From Lepus europaeus (taxonomy: Eukaryota; Chordata; Mammalia; Lagomorpha; Leporidae): a stretch of DNA of 64,000 nucleotides. The notes below the pieces were generated by a model, which was not told where the DNA came from, made no database searches, and saw nothing but the letters and a program-made list of their open reading frames with translations. The number at the start of each line of letters is the position of its first letter. Position 1 is the stretch's first letter. The position numbers and the translations under genes are program-made. Where the stretch lies: positions 117,206,709 to 117,270,708 of the forward strand of contig NC_084830.1 in NCBI RefSeq assembly GCF_033115175.1. The letters are read 5' to 3'. Positions 10,882 through 23,508 of this stretch are shown one piece after another.

Positions 10882-12400
10882 CTTCTTGTTCCACTGCTGT
10901 TACCCTTGGCTAGCACCTGTCAAGTTCCTTTGCATTCCAGTCACCTTACCACTCCAAGGATGCAACAGAGCGAAGGGCTTTTTTCTCTGCTCTCCCCATT
11001 TTCCCAGATTGAACTCCTGGACGCCTGGATGAACAGCTCTGGCTCTTCAATAGGTAGAGAGCAATTCTCCACCGATGCCCCAGCAACGTGGTTCCCCAAA
11101 GCTGTGGTAGCAAAAGGCCCAGCAAGCCGCACCTCTGAAGGGGAGTCTGCCAAGAAAGCTCAACTGAGCCTCAGCTTTGACTTGTAAACACAGGCTTTGA
11201 AAGAGCAAAGTTGTGAGTTTGTCTCCACTAAAGCAAACTTCCTCTGCTGTTTGCTTTGGGCATTTTTGCCCAAGTATCTGCAGAACAAGAATGGATTTCC
11301 TGTCCGTTGCTCCAGCCTGTTTGAGTTGCATCCAACTCAGCTGCCACCGCTAGGCTGAAGAACAGGCGTCCAGACGCGCCGGGGTCAGAGCCCGCTGTCC
11401 AAAAGGCTTTTTCTTCCCATTCCCCTTCTCTAACCCAGTCTTTCACCCTGCCCCGGAACCAGGTGGTGACTCTGCAACTTGCAACATGATTCTCAGGAGA
11501 TTCCGTGGAGCACTTGTTTGTAAATCCATGGCCAATCTCTCAATGCCTGCCCAGCGTCCTGCTACATTTTGCGCCCTACATCAAATCATGCTAAGCACTT
11601 CCAAATGAGGGAGTGACTTCCTCACAGTACTGTCGAAGTTAAACTTATCCCCACTTATCAGCAAGATACAGATCACTGGCCTGAGGTTCTTTTCCCAAGG
11701 TCAGTCCCAGGCTCCCCCCACTTTCAAAGATGGAGCTCTCACTGGTGCCAAAATTCCCATGCTAGCTAGGCCAGGCAATTTTCCTAAAAGCCACAGCAGG
11801 CAGATTTACACTCAGGCTCATTTTTCTTGAGATACGTGGCTCCTTCACTATATCTTTCATTTTTTTTTACTTTGAGACAGGCATAGGTATTAAATTTTCA
11901 TTTTCCTTTTTATTGTAACAAAAACAGTGCAAAGGTGATTACCAATGTAGTGACTACCTAAAACCACAGAGAAGATGACCACTACTGACTGTCATTAGTA
12001 CACAGGAGACTGTGCACACAAGCAATACCAAACTGCCCAGTGCTTCCAAAAAAGACAAAGTAGGGGGAGGGAGGACAGATCTTTAACCTGAACTCTTTGC
12101 ATTTAATTGTTGGCAACTAATTAAATAAAATTAAAATTAATTAATTAATTAATTAAATTAATTAAAATAAAGGTTAGAGCCCACATATAACAAAGCAAAT
12201 ATACACAAAAGATACTAGAACACCTTTGTGTTTCAGCCTTGCATTATTCTATCAGGAGTCAGATGATTAGCTCTAAGTGAATACCTCTAGAACTCATAGG
12301 GAGTGGGAGTTGGGGATGTTAGGACGAATTCCAGAAGCAGTACCTGCAGCTGTGAAAAGGATATATCAGAGTTTCTATGATCACAGGGTTAAAAAAGTCA
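10882..12400. other. Unique sequence, no gene seen
   Basis: It includes a 143-codon open frame (10756-11187) with no recognisable family and an unusually CpG-bearing patch near 11365-11390. An AT-only tract (TTAA)n lies at 12115-12170. Confidence 0.4.
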
Positions 12401-12726
12401 GGGGCCGGTGCCGTGGCTCACTTGGTTAATCCTCCACCTGCAGTGCCAGCATCCCATACAGGCGCCGGTTCTAGTCCGGCTGCTCCTCTTCCAGTCCAGC
12501 TCTCTGCTATGGCCCAGGAGGACAGTGGAGGATGGCCCAAGTCCTTGGGCCCCTGCACCCACGTGGGTGACCAGGAAGAAGCTCCTGGCTTCTGGCTTCA
12601 GATTGGCACAGCTCCGGCCATTGCAGCCAATGGGGAGTGAACCAACGGGCGAAAGACCTTTCTCTGTGAGTCTTCCTCTCACTGTCTGTAACTCTACCCC
12701 TCAAGTAAATAAATAAAATCTTTAAA

Positions 12727-12727
<1 letters not shown>
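12401..12727 (+). repeat. C-SINE
   Basis: Sense copy whose tail has expanded into (GAAA)n. Confidence 0.88.
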
Positions 12728-12777
<50 letters not shown>

Positions 12778-12778
12778 G
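12728..12778 (+). repeat. (GAAA)n microsatellite
   Basis: About 12 GAAA units at the SINE 3' end. Confidence 0.95.
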
Positions 12779-13531
12779 TCAACTCAGTTCTATCCTCAGA
12801 AAAAGCTGGCAGGATTCTCCCTACTTAGTAGATGTGGAGAAAGATTACACGCAAGGATTTTCTGATAGGAACAACAGAACTTGTGTCCTAGCTAAAGGGT
12901 ACTGGAGAGTTTGGGGGGAGGATGGGTTTATGTATTAACTTTGTGACATTTCCAATTAAATGCAAAATCAACAGAACATCTTCTGAAGGGGTCACAGTGG
13001 TAATGAACATTCACCTTAGTTTGTTAGCACACTATTAGAGCACAAAGCCCTCAAAACAGCAAAAAGGATAAATCAACTGCTACCTTTATCAGCATAAACA
13101 AAGAGATAAAAATAGGGTATAAAATTTTAACTATCTTTCCCCCATTCTACCTGAAAATGTGAAATTCCCCTGTGCTTCAATAAAGGAAAAAAAAAAAATG
13201 CATCCAATGAAGTCTAACAAATGTGCCATCTGTTCAGAAAGCATAAGGCAGGCATTTTTTACATGTGACATCACTGCCCTCGTGTGGTCAACAAAAATAA
13301 TACCACTGTTTTCCAAGGAGATTTGAAAGGTTATGACTGAAAAGTATTCTTTTCATAAACATAAATCATTTATAACATAAAAAAATGCATGAAGAAACTT
13401 TCATTTTAAAGCACACAACTACATTTATAATAATAAAAAACCACTATCCAAATCAGACTCTGGGCTCTGGGTTTCACTCCACACTGAGTTTTCTTACGGA
13501 AGGGAAAAGAAATCAAGAAGAAAAGCTCATT
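12779..13531. other. Unique sequence, no gene seen
   Basis: No element recognised. Confidence 0.4.
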
Positions 13532-13544
13532 AGAAACCAGTCAG

Positions 13545-13870
13545 GGCTGGCGCCGTGGCTTAACAGGCTAATCCTCTGCCTTGCAGCACCAGCACACTGG
13601 GTTCTAGTCCCGGTTGGGGTGCCGGATTCTATCCCGGTTGCCCCTCTTCCAGGCCAGCTCTCTGCTGTGGCCCGGGAAGGCAGTGGAGGATGGCCCAAGT
13701 CCTTGGGCCCTGCACCCCATGGGAGACCAGGAGAAGCACCTGGCTCCTGGCTTCGGATCAGCGTGATGCGCCGGCCGCAGCGGCCATTGGAGGGTGAACC
13801 AACGGCAAAAAGGAAGACCTTTCTCTCTGTCTCTCTCTCTCACTATCCACTCTGCCTGTCAAAAAGAAAA
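13545..13870 (+). repeat. C-SINE, CAACAGGCTAATCC subtype
   Basis: Perfect duplication AGAAACCAGTCAG (13532-13544 and 13871-13883). Confidence 0.93.
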
Positions 13871-14164
13871 AGAAACCAGTCAGATAGCAAAAAGGTATAA
13901 TTCACAACCTAATGATTATCTCAATCACTTCCCTGTCACAGTGCCCATACCTAGTTTTCTCAACGCCCTCCTGTACGGCTCCTACAACGGAGTGGGACAA
14001 GAAGACCTCTTCCTCCCACACTCATTTTACTGCTCCACACCACTGATTCTGTAGTACAACTCTAGGTGCAGGGTTCTAGTCCATGTTGCCAATGTGATCC
14101 TAGAGATAATTCCTGTACTAGCAGGCAACCTCCAGTGTGGTGGCAAGAATTCACCACCTGGACA

Positions 14165-14400
14165 GAGAGTAAGAAAACTTACCCAGTGTAATAAGTGAGA
14201 TAGAATATTATATAGAGTTAGTCAAAAACGGATCTTAGTGGAGAATGGGACTGGGAGTGTGAGAGGGAGGAGGAGGAAGGGTGGGCATGTGGGTGGGAGG
14301 GCAGGTGTGGTGAGAAGAACACTATATTCCTTAAGTTGTACTTATGAGATGCATAAAATTTGTATTCCTTAAATAAAAGGTTTCTTTGGGGGGAAAAAAA
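14165..14400 (+). repeat. Lagomorph L1 3' end (older subfamily)
   Basis: G-rich tract then AAGTTGTACTTATGAGATG and CCTTAAATAAAAGG, ending in A-run. Confidence 0.7.
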
Positions 14401-14487
14401 GACTATTATACCTAAAGCTACATAAATCATACTTCTGTTTGCCTCTACCTCTGTGGACTGTAGGGTGACTTAATGAACAACAGTTTA

Positions 14488-14778
14488 TTTTTTAAAATTT
14501 ATTTGACAGGTAGAGTTATAGACAGTGAGAGAGAGAGAGAGAGAGAAAGGTCTTCCTTCTGTTGGTTCACCCCCCAAAATGGCCACAACGGTCGGCACTG
14601 TGCCTGGTCTCCTATGCGGGTGCGGGGCCCAAGGACCTGGGCCATCCTCCACTGCTTTCCCAGGCCACAGCAGCGAGCTGGACTGGAAGAAGAGCAACCG
14701 GTACTAGAACCCAGTATCCATATGGGATGCCGGCGGCGCAGGCGGAGGATTAACCAAGTGAGCCACGGCACCAGCCCT
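14488..14778 (-). repeat. C-SINE
   Basis: Perfect duplication GAACAACAGTTTA (14475-14487 and 14779-14791). Confidence 0.92.
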
Positions 14779-14791
14779 GAACAACAGTTTA

Positions 14792-15440
14792 AATTGGATT
14801 ATTTATACTCATAAAACAGGGTCTCACTCACACTCAGGATAGAAATTCTTGTAGTTCAAACTACTTGCAAATGGGGATAATGCTGTCTATTTAATCCATT
14901 TTCCCTGAAGAAGAGCTACGATGCAGTAAGTTTCTTACCTTGGGCAAGTGAACTTTTCCCAAGATAAACAAAACTCTGTAGGCTTTGGTCATAACACTCT
15001 AGCTTGAATTTAGTTGCAAATGTTAGATTTGAATTTCATGAATGAGATTATTTAGGCAATTACCGATTATCTGAAAATTCAGTGGGTAACTCAACATTTG
15101 AATATATAGTTGCTCCAATAAAGGGTCAAAATCAGGAATTTGGTCACAAAAGAAATATATCTTCAGGCCCTCCACAAGGGAACCTGAAACAGCTGCCAGG
15201 TCTTCGTAGCCAGAACCATGTCAGGGAATGTTCTCTAACTGGCCATGGGAGTCCCAACCAGCTGTACCCAGAACACTTCCAGACAAGACTCAACTTCCAG
15301 CATTCCCACAGGACTGAGTGAAACCCTTACTGCCCAACTAGTGAGCAGAGGACAAAATAACGGGTCTTTGTTTTATTTCATGTCAGGTACATCTGCTGTT
15401 CTGTGTGGATTCACATCAGAGGTGGATATCTGTAAAGAGG
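14792..15440. other. Unique sequence, no gene seen
   Basis: No element recognised. Confidence 0.4.
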
Positions 15441-15660
15441 AGACAGCAGTGTCTCAGAAACTTGCTTTGTCATCAGACACCTATAAATTAAAGCCCAAAC
15501 TCTGCTACCTTTTAGCTGTGTGATTTCAGAAGGATAATCCACATCTGAGCTTGATCCTCATCTGTAAGATGGGGTAACTTCCCAACTCCTTTTGTTGGTG
15601 TGAGGAGTGCATGCTTCACAAAATGTTAGCGTAGTTCCTGGCACATTATACGCACAAATT
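15441..15660 (+). repeat. MIR
   Basis: TTAGCTGTGTGATTTCAG and CTCATCTGTAAGATGGGGTAA are typical MIR passages. Confidence 0.75.
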
Positions 15661-16424
15661 TAGAGAATAAGACCTCTGGCAATGTAGATAAGTGAAGCTG
15701 GCTTTGGAGGCCAGTTCGTTTTTATCCCAAGGTGAGAAAAGTACTGAAGCAGGAGAGGCTCTGCATGAGATTTAGACTTAGAGACTGTGAGGACAGCAAA
15801 CTCTCCAGGGTCAAACTCACAGGGAGGACTGGGAGTCCGAGGGTCTGCCCAACACGACCTCCAGCTATTTGTCCAACATTACTTCCCTTGTAAGCTGCCA
15901 GGGGCCGATATCGATTGTTTCCTTTCCCTTCTGAGCCATCCCAGGGGCTGTGCTGACAAGGGTGAATGACGACATGATGGCTCTTAGCAGAAGGTTTTGG
16001 CACCACCATGTTTCTCTGGCAGCTGCTCCAGTCTTTCCACACGAGGGTGAACATACATCCCTGCCCGGGTGTTTCAACTGTGATCTCTCTAGCACCTCTG
16101 AAAAGCAAGCCCATGACCTTCTTTATCTCTTCCCTGTCAAGAATTGTGCAGATGGGTTAAGCTTCCAGTCCCCAGTCTCCCTTCAACTTAGCGTCCATTG
16201 CCTGCTTAGTATTCTAGACCCTTTTTAGACCAATTCCCAGCAGGAATCGTGGCCCTTGATCCCTCAACACTTTTTCTCTGAGCATCAGTTCCAACTGCTT
16301 TGTACAGAATCACTCTTTCAGTCACTCCACTGTCACTTTTTTTTAGCCCCCTTTACTGTCTTGTCTGTATCTTTTGTAATAAAAATGGAAACTGGTTTTA
16401 AGGTCTCGGTTTGAAACTGGAGTT
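15661..16424. other. Unique sequence, no gene seen
   Basis: Open frames on both strands overlap without family support. Confidence 0.4.
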
Positions 16425-16560
16425 CTTTTTTAGACAGCCTTATTGTGATATAATTTACATGTCATAAAATGTACATTAGAGTGTACAATTAAATGAATTA
16501 AAGTTACAGAGTTAGATCATCACAATCCAATTTTAGAATATTTCAATCAACCTAAAAAAA
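16425..16560 (-). repeat. Ancient L1 3' end, antisense
   Basis: TTATTGTGATATAATTTACA followed by GTGTACAATTAAATG is the reverse complement of an old L1 3' terminus. Confidence 0.65.
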
Positions 16561-16584
16561 CTCATGCATGCTTGCACTCCATAC

Positions 16585-17275
16585 ACATACCTAACCCAAA
16601 AATCGATATCTAAACGTCTCCAAAATCTGAAACTTCTTGGAAACAACATTATACCACAAATGAAAAATTCTATACCTGACTTACTTCTGATACTTCAAGG
16701 TAAATTAGCTATGTTTCATGTACAGAATTACTAAAAATATTATATCAAATCACCTTCAGTTTAGGTGTATAAGGTATATATGAAACATAAATGAATTTCA
16801 TATTTAGCTTTGGGTTCCATCTCCAAGTATCTTATTAAATACATGTAAATATTCAAACCTTTGGAAAAATTCAAAATTAGGGGCCGGCACCATGGCTCAC
16901 TCAGTTAATTCTCCACCTGCACCGCTGGCATCCCATGTGGATGCCAGGTTCTAGTCTCCATTGCTCCTCTTCCAGTCCAGCTCTCTGCTGTGGCCCAGGA
17001 AGGCAGTGGAGGATGGCCCAAGTGCTTAGGCCCCTGCACCCACGTGGGAGACCAGGAAGAAGCACCTGGCTCCTGGCTTCGGGTCAGCGTAGCTCCAGCT
17101 GTAGCGGCCATTTGAGGGGTGAACTAACGGAAGGAAGACCTTTCTCTCTGTCTCTCTCTCTCTGTCTAACTCTGTCAAATAAATTTAAAAAAAAAAGAAA
17201 AGAAAAAATCCAAAATTGGAAATACTAAAGGTCCAAAGAATTTCAGATATGGAATACTCAACTTGTAGTCCTATA
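16585..17275. mobile_element. Possible Tigger-like DNA transposon relic, split by a SINE
   Basis: CCAAAATCTGAAACTTCTTGG, TAAGGTATATATGAAACATA and ATGGAATACTCAACTTGTAG recall a pogo/Tigger-type mammalian element. A C-SINE interrupts at 16880-17203. Confidence 0.4.
16880..17203 (+). repeat. C-SINE
   Basis: Duplication AAAAATTCAAAATTA and AAAAATCCAAAATTG. Confidence 0.9.
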
Positions 17276-17439
17276 CCCAGATTTTTGAACATGTCATATA
17301 AATGAACACAAACTCTATGTACTCTTGTGTGTGGGCAAGCTGAGTTGTTACATAACCAGTACCACAGACATTTCAAGAGAACTCACCCTTCTGTTATAAT
17401 TTCCTCTCCTGTTAAAGATCCACACATTTTTTCCCTACA

Positions 17440-17760
17440 TTTTTCTTTTTTAAAATTTTTTATTTATATAAAGCAAATAAATTTCATGTATTTCATATAT
17501 TCAGTTTTCAGAACACAATGATACTTCCCACCCTATCCTCCCTTCCTCCCTACCTCCTACCTTCCTTTCTTACTTGTAATTTTTGCAATGACATACTTTC
17601 AATTTATTTTATAATCACAAACTTAATCCTACACAAAATGAAGAATTCTACAAATATTAAATAGAAAAACCACTGTTCCTCAGGAGTATAGACAAGGGCT
17701 ATAAACAATAATCAAAGCTCAAAATGGCAATTCTGCTCATACACATTTTTTATACACATT
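17440..17760 (-). repeat. Lagomorph L1 3' end, antisense
   Basis: AT-rich terminus then a C-rich tract (ACCCTATCCTCCCTTCCTCC), the mirror image of the sense end at 14165. Confidence 0.6.
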
Positions 17761-18017
17761 TCTTGACAACTCGGAATCATTTCTACCTACAAGCTGCTGA
17801 GCTAAGCCTGAGGATGCAGTGGCCTAAAAACTAGACCTCGTCCCTATTCTCAGAAAGTTACACAATTATTTATTGTACCCAATTAAATGCAAACTTATCA
17901 ATGTGGTATGCTCTACAAAAGAGACAAAAATAAATATTTTTGTCTCTAATAACAATGCAGTTTAAAATATTTACATATTACTAATAGAGTTAGCCTCTTG
18001 AAAAATATAGACCCTAG

Positions 18018-18350
18018 GAGCTGGTGCTGTGGTCCAGTGGGTTAAGCCATTGTCTGCACGGCTGGCATTCTATAAGGGAACCAGCATGAGCCCTAGCTGC
18101 TCCACTTCTAATCCAGCTCCCTGCTAATGCACCTAGAAAGCAGCAGAAGATGGCTCAAGCCGTTGGGCCACTGCATCCACATGGGAGATCCAGAAAAAGC
18201 ACCTGGCTCCTGGCTGTGGCCTGGCCCAGCCTAGGCTATTAGGGCCATTTAGGGGGTGAACCAGTGAATGGAAGATCTCTCTCAGTTTCCCCTCTCTTTC
18301 TCTTCTCTGACTTTCAAATAAATAAATCAATCTTTAAAAAAAAAAAAAAA
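18018..18350 (+). repeat. C-SINE
   Basis: Duplication AATATAGACCCTAG and AACATAGACCTTCTAG. Confidence 0.88.
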
Positions 18351-18616
18351 AACATAGACCTTCTAGTCAGAAAAGTAAGACAGGGTGTTCTAGTCCTAAA
18401 AGTAAGACAGGATGTTCAGTGCAAACACTATCAAAATCCCAGCAGTCTTCTTTCTTCTGCATAAATTCACAAACTGACCCTAGGATTTTTATGGAAATGC
18501 AAGACATCCAAAATAATGAAAACAATTTTTTTACAAAAGAATAAACTTAAAGAACTCACACTTTCCAATTTTAAAACATAAAACAAAGCTACAATAATAT
18601 ATACTGTGTGAGGTGG

Positions 18617-18878
18617 GGCTGGCATCGCGGTGTATTGGTGTAGCTGGTGAAGCCGCCATCTGCAACACCAGCATCCCATATGGGAGCCAATTCAAGTCCT
18701 GGTTGCTCCACTCTCATCCATCTCCCTGCTAATTCACCTGGGAAAGCAGCAGAAAAAGGACCAAGTTCTTGGTTCCCTGTATCCACGTAGGAGACATGGA
18801 AGAAGCTCCTGCCTCCTGGCCTTAGCCAGGCCCAGCCTTGGTCATTGTGGTTATTTGGGGCAGTAAACCAGCAAATGG

Positions 18879-18922
<44 letters not shown>

Positions 18923-18983
18923 TCCCTCTGTCTCTGTAAATTAGACTTTCAAATAAATAATTAAATCTTTTTAAAAATATAAT
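18617..18983 (+). repeat. C-SINE
   Basis: Duplication includes ATACTGTGTG. Contains ~35 bp (CT)n. Confidence 0.88.
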
Positions 18984-19514
18984 AAATAAATACTGTGTGG
19001 TGTTAGCATAAAGGTAGACTTATACATCAATGGAATAGAATTAAGAATCCTAAAATTCATTGATTTTTTACAAAGGTGCAATGATAATTGAATAAGGAAT
19101 ATTATTTTTAACAAATGATGCTGGGATAACTTGATATCCATATGCAAAAATTAACTCAAACTGGAGTAAAACCTTAAATGTAAAAGTTAGACTATAAGAC
19201 ACCCAAAATAAGCACACCCAAAATAAGACACCCAAAATAAGCTAACTACTCACAATCTTGAATTACGCAATGGATTCTGAGATATTACACCAAAATATAA
19301 GGAACAAAAGAAAAAATTGATAGACTTTATCAAAATTTGAAACATTTTTGAATCAAAGGATGTTATCAAAAAAAGTAAAAAGACAGCTATACTAAATGGG
19401 ATAATATATTTGAAAACTATATGTCTGAGAAGGAACTAGTACCAGAATATATAAAGATATCTCACAACTCGACAACAAAAATACAAATGACCCAGTTATA
19501 AAATAGGCAAAGAG

Positions 19515-19846
19515 GGGCTGGCACTGTGGCATAACAGGTAAAGCTTCCACCTGCAGTGCCAGCATCCCATATGGGCGCCGGTTCGAGTCCTGGCTGCTAC
19601 ACTTCTGATCCAGCTCTCTGCTATGGCCTGGGAAAGCAGTGGAAGATGACCCAAGTGCTTGGGCCTCTGCACTCAAGTGGGAGACCCAGAAGAAGCTCCT
19701 GGCTCCTGGCTCCTGATCAGCCTAGCTCCAACCACTGGGGCCTTTTGGGGAGTGTACCAGTAGATGGAAGACTTTCGCTCTCGCTCTCTTTTCTTCTGCC
19801 TCTAACTCTGCCTTTCAAATAAATAAATCTAAAAAAATCAATAAAT
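19515..19846 (+). repeat. C-SINE
   Basis: Duplication containing AGGCAAAGA (just upstream of the copy) and CAGGCAAAGA (19851). Confidence 0.9.
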
Positions 19847-20257
19847 AAGACAGGCAAAGAACTTGAATAGACATTTCTCCAAAGAATAGGTACAAATAGT
19901 CAATAATTGTGAGAAGATTTACTATTAATACTACATAATTTCATTTTACAGAGTAAACAATGTTGTCATTTCATACTAATTAGGACACCTATGTTAAAAA
20001 AGATATAAAACAAGAGTCTAAGCAAGGATGGACAGATTTGTAACCTTCATACATTGATGGTAAAAATAGTGCAACTGCTGGGGAAAACTGTTCAGTAATT
20101 CTTCAAAATGGTGAATATATAGTTTCTGTATGACCATCAATTCCATTACTTGGCATTTAACAAATAGAGTTGAAAACGTATGACCATGAAAAGTAAAGAA
20201 GTCCTTCACTAGATGGTACATGTTGTAACACAGGTGAACCTTATGATCATTTTTCTG

Positions 20258-20576
20258 TGCTGGCATTGTGGCATAGCAGGTAGAACTACCACTCTGACTC
20301 CGGCATCCCATATGGATGCCACAGTTCAAGTCCCAATTGCTCCATTAGCTCCCTGCTAATGGCTTGGGAAAAGCAGGAGAGGATGGCCCAATTTTTTGGG
20401 CCCCTACCACCCATGTGGGAGACTGAGATGAAGTTCCTGGTTCCTGGCTTTGGCCTGGTTCAGCCCTGGCCATTGCAGTAACATGGAGAGTGAACCAGTG
20501 GATGGAAGTCCTCTTTTTCTCTATCTCTTCCTGTCTCTCTTAAATCTTAATTAATCTTTAAAAAAATAAATAAAAA
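20258..20576 (+). repeat. C-SINE
   Basis: Diverged sense copy ending TTAATCTTTAAAAAAATAAAT. Confidence 0.82.
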
Positions 20577-20619
20577 ACCACTTTCCAAAGTTGGAGGAAA
20601 AAGACAAAGAAAACATACT

Positions 20620-20935
20620 GGGGCTGGCACTTTGACGTAGTAGGCTTCTGCCTATAGTGCCAGGATCCCATATGGGCGCCGGTTCTAGTCTTGGCTGCTC
20701 CACTTCCAGTACAGCTCTCTGCTATAGCCTGGGAAAGCAGTAGGAGATGGCCCAAGCACTTGGGCCCCTGTACGCGCTTCGAGACCCAGAGCAAACTCCT
20801 GGCTCCTGGCTTTGGATCAGCCCAGCTCCAGTCATTGCAGCTACTTGGGGAGTGAACCAGCAGATGGAAGACTTCCTCTCTCTCTCTCTCTGCCTGTAAC
20901 TCTACCTTTCAAATAAAATCTTTAAAAAAAAAAAA
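20620..20935 (+). repeat. C-SINE
   Basis: Duplication AAAACATACT on both sides. Confidence 0.9.
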
Positions 20936-21102
20936 AAACATACTATATGATTCCATTTGTATGAAACATCCAAAATAATCCATTAAACACAAGGTAGATT
21001 AATAATTGCTTAGGACTCAGGGAAGGGGGTATAGTAATGAACAGAGATTGGAAGAGATAGCTAAATGGTAAAGGCTTTCTTTAGGGGCTATGAAAATATT
21101 AC

Positions 21103-21438
21103 ATGGCCGGTGCCGTGACTCACTAAGCTAATCCTCCACCTGCGGCGCCGGCATACCAGATTCTGTCCCGGTTGCCCCTATTCCAGGCCAGCTCTCTGCT
21201 ATGGCCAGGGAGTGCAGTGGAGGATGGCCCAGGTCCTTGGGCCCTGCACCCACATGGGAGACCAGGATAAGCACCTGGCTCCTGGCTTCAGATCAGCACG
21301 ATGCACCGGCTGCAGCACGCCGGCCGCGGTGGCCATTGGAGGGTGAACCAAAGGCAAAAAGGAAGACCTTTCTCTCAGTCTCTCTCTCTCTCACTGTCCA
21401 CTCTGCCTGTCAAAAAAAAAAAAGAAAAAAAAAGAAAA
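21103..21438 (+). repeat. C-SINE, GGTTGCCCC subtype
   Basis: Duplication AAAATATTACA on both sides. Confidence 0.9.
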
Positions 21439-21610
21439 AAAATATTACAAAATTGTGGTGATAACTGCCCAGCTATGTGAATATACTAAAAACTATTGCT
21501 TGTGTACTTTAAAAGTATATATGAATCATATCTGTACAAAAAAATCTGAGTTTTAGTCACTATAGACTACATTCAAACTATTCTGGGAACATAAAAGTTT
21601 CTCAGAATCT

Positions 21611-22548
21611 GACAGGAGCGGCAAGATGGCGGAATAGGCAGGGAGCACACTATTAGTCCCGGGGACAGACAGGTTAATATAAGTGGAGATACTGCAGGGT
21701 CAAGGAAGAGTAGGGGAAGAAACAGCAGCGGAAACTCTTCCGGAACTAGTGATTCACAGTGTACCTGCGTGGAGACCGTGGGAGCACAAGTTCGGGACAC
21801 CAGCGGCAGACTCAACACACCAGCGCTGGAACGCGAGGTGAGCCGAACCTCCATAGCCCGAAACACCAGCGGGCAAGCGGAAAGAGGAGGCTAGAGGGAA
21901 CGAGGCTTGAAACTCTGTGGGGAAAAATTCACCAGGCTAACTAGAAGAGAGAGAGGAAAAAAATAAAAAAAGTGACCGATACGGACACAAGTTTCTCTCT
22001 CTCCGCTCACCTCTCAAAGGTGAGCAAGACAGAGCAGGCGTCATAAGCAGGGCGACCTCAGGTCTGCACCGGCCCTGAGCCTAGCAGAAACACCTGACTC
22101 TGGTGGGAGGGGTGAAATAACAAGAGATTAGCATCTAACTAGGCAACCCAGTGGGAGACTGCAGGAGAATTGGAGCCCACACTGAGGGCAGCAGAGATTC
22201 CCTGTGTGGTCCTTGGGAGAGAGCTTCTGATCTCTGGCTCCTGTGGGTATATCATTTGCCTGCTAACTACCTCCAATTACGTTCAGCTGTGCGGAATTAC
22301 TTCCCTTTTGAATCAAAAAAAGAAAAAGAGAGAGAGATTTACCACACCTAACCTGGGAGTGTCATCTTTGACACACCCTCAACCCTGAGGAACCAAACAC
22401 AGCTCTCAGTCCACACTCATCTCAAGCCTCTAAGGCTCCACTGAAAGCAGACAGTCCACTTAATATAGAGCCATAGTGTAACAAGAAAAAACACCACAGT
22501 GAAGAAACCAAATATCTCCAACATGCCAAACAACAAACGCAAAAATGA
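21611..22548 (+). promoter_or_regulatory. L1 5' UTR (sense promoter region) and ORF1 start
   Basis: GC-rich purine-biased leader beginning with a YY1-like AAGATGGCGG and running to the ORF1 ATG at 22523-22525. It meets a TAA after 17 codons because of the internal rearrangement. Confidence 0.75.
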
Positions 22549-22688
22549 GTTTATAATTTTAAACATGGCGACTTAAAGTCTTTTGTCATCCATAGTTATA
22601 TATGATGTGCTGCTCATAAAACTAAAGCATTGTTGGTTCTGTGTTTAGCTGTCCCCTATAGGTTCCTATGGACTTTTTCCAGCCACTT

Positions 22689-23260
22689 TTTTTTTTTAAT
22701 TTTATTTAATGAATATAAATTTCCAGTGTACAGCTTATAGATTACAATGGCTTCCCTCTCCCATAACTTCCCTCCCACCCGCAACCCTCCCCTCTTCCGC
22801 TCCCTTTCCCCTTCCATTCGCATCAAGATTCATTTTCAATTCTCTTTATATACAGAAGATCAATTTAGTATAAAGATTTCAACAGTTTGCACCCACATAG
22901 AAGCACAAAGTGAAACATACTGTTTGAGTACTAGTTATAGCATTAAATCAAAATGTACAGCACATTAAGGACAGAGATCCCACATGAGGAGCAAGTGCAC
23001 AGTGGCTCCTGTTGTTGACCCAACAAATTGACACTCTAGTTTATGGCGCCAGTAACCACCCTAGGCTGTCGTCATGAGTTGCCAAGCCTATGGAAGCCTT
23101 CCAAGTTTGCCAACTCTGATCATATTTAGACAAGGTCATAAAAGACAGAGTGAGGATAGTAACCAATGATCCTAAGAGTGGCATTTACCAGGTTTGAACA
23201 ATTATACAGCATTAAGTGGGGAAGAGGACCATCAGTACACACAGGTTGGGAGTAGAGCCA
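22689..23260 (-). repeat. Left arm of inverted repeat (antisense L1 3' UTR)
   Basis: The segment is the reverse complement of 23509-24080 with about three mismatches noticed by eye over some 570 bp. It begins with a T-run followed by the reverse complement of the L1 terminal sequence ATTCATTAAATAAAAGTT. Confidence 0.88.
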
Positions 23261-23508
23261 TTGGTGGTAGAGTAGAGGTTATGATTATGAAGGAATGAGG
23301 CTACTAAAAACAAAAAGCAATTCAAATCAATTGGCAATCTACAAAAAGAGTTAAAGATTTTAAAAGTTATTATTAAAATTGCTATATTGGTCTATTATGT
23401 TATGTTATATATGTATACATGTTGTATGTCCACATAGGAAAATTTTTAAGAGTTTTATTTTAATTGGCTTATAGATAAGATTGTCCATAAATTTAAGCCC
23501 CACTTAAG

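Larger units (their letters stand above)
18420..21545 (+). repeat. Ancient mammalian L1 (ORF2 end and 3' UTR), interrupted
   Basis: Scattered pieces match L1 ORF2 3' coding sequence (AATGATGCTGGGATAACTTG, AAATTAACTCAAACTGGAGT) and an L1MA-type end (GTGAATATACTAAAAACTATT). Five C-SINEs split it, and the young rearranged L1 lies just past its end. Confidence 0.8.

Noticed and set aside
10756..11187. 143-codon plus-strand frame
   Set aside because: No family, no splice context and a competing minus frame; it starts near a duplicated non-coding segment. I keep it as a frame without support.
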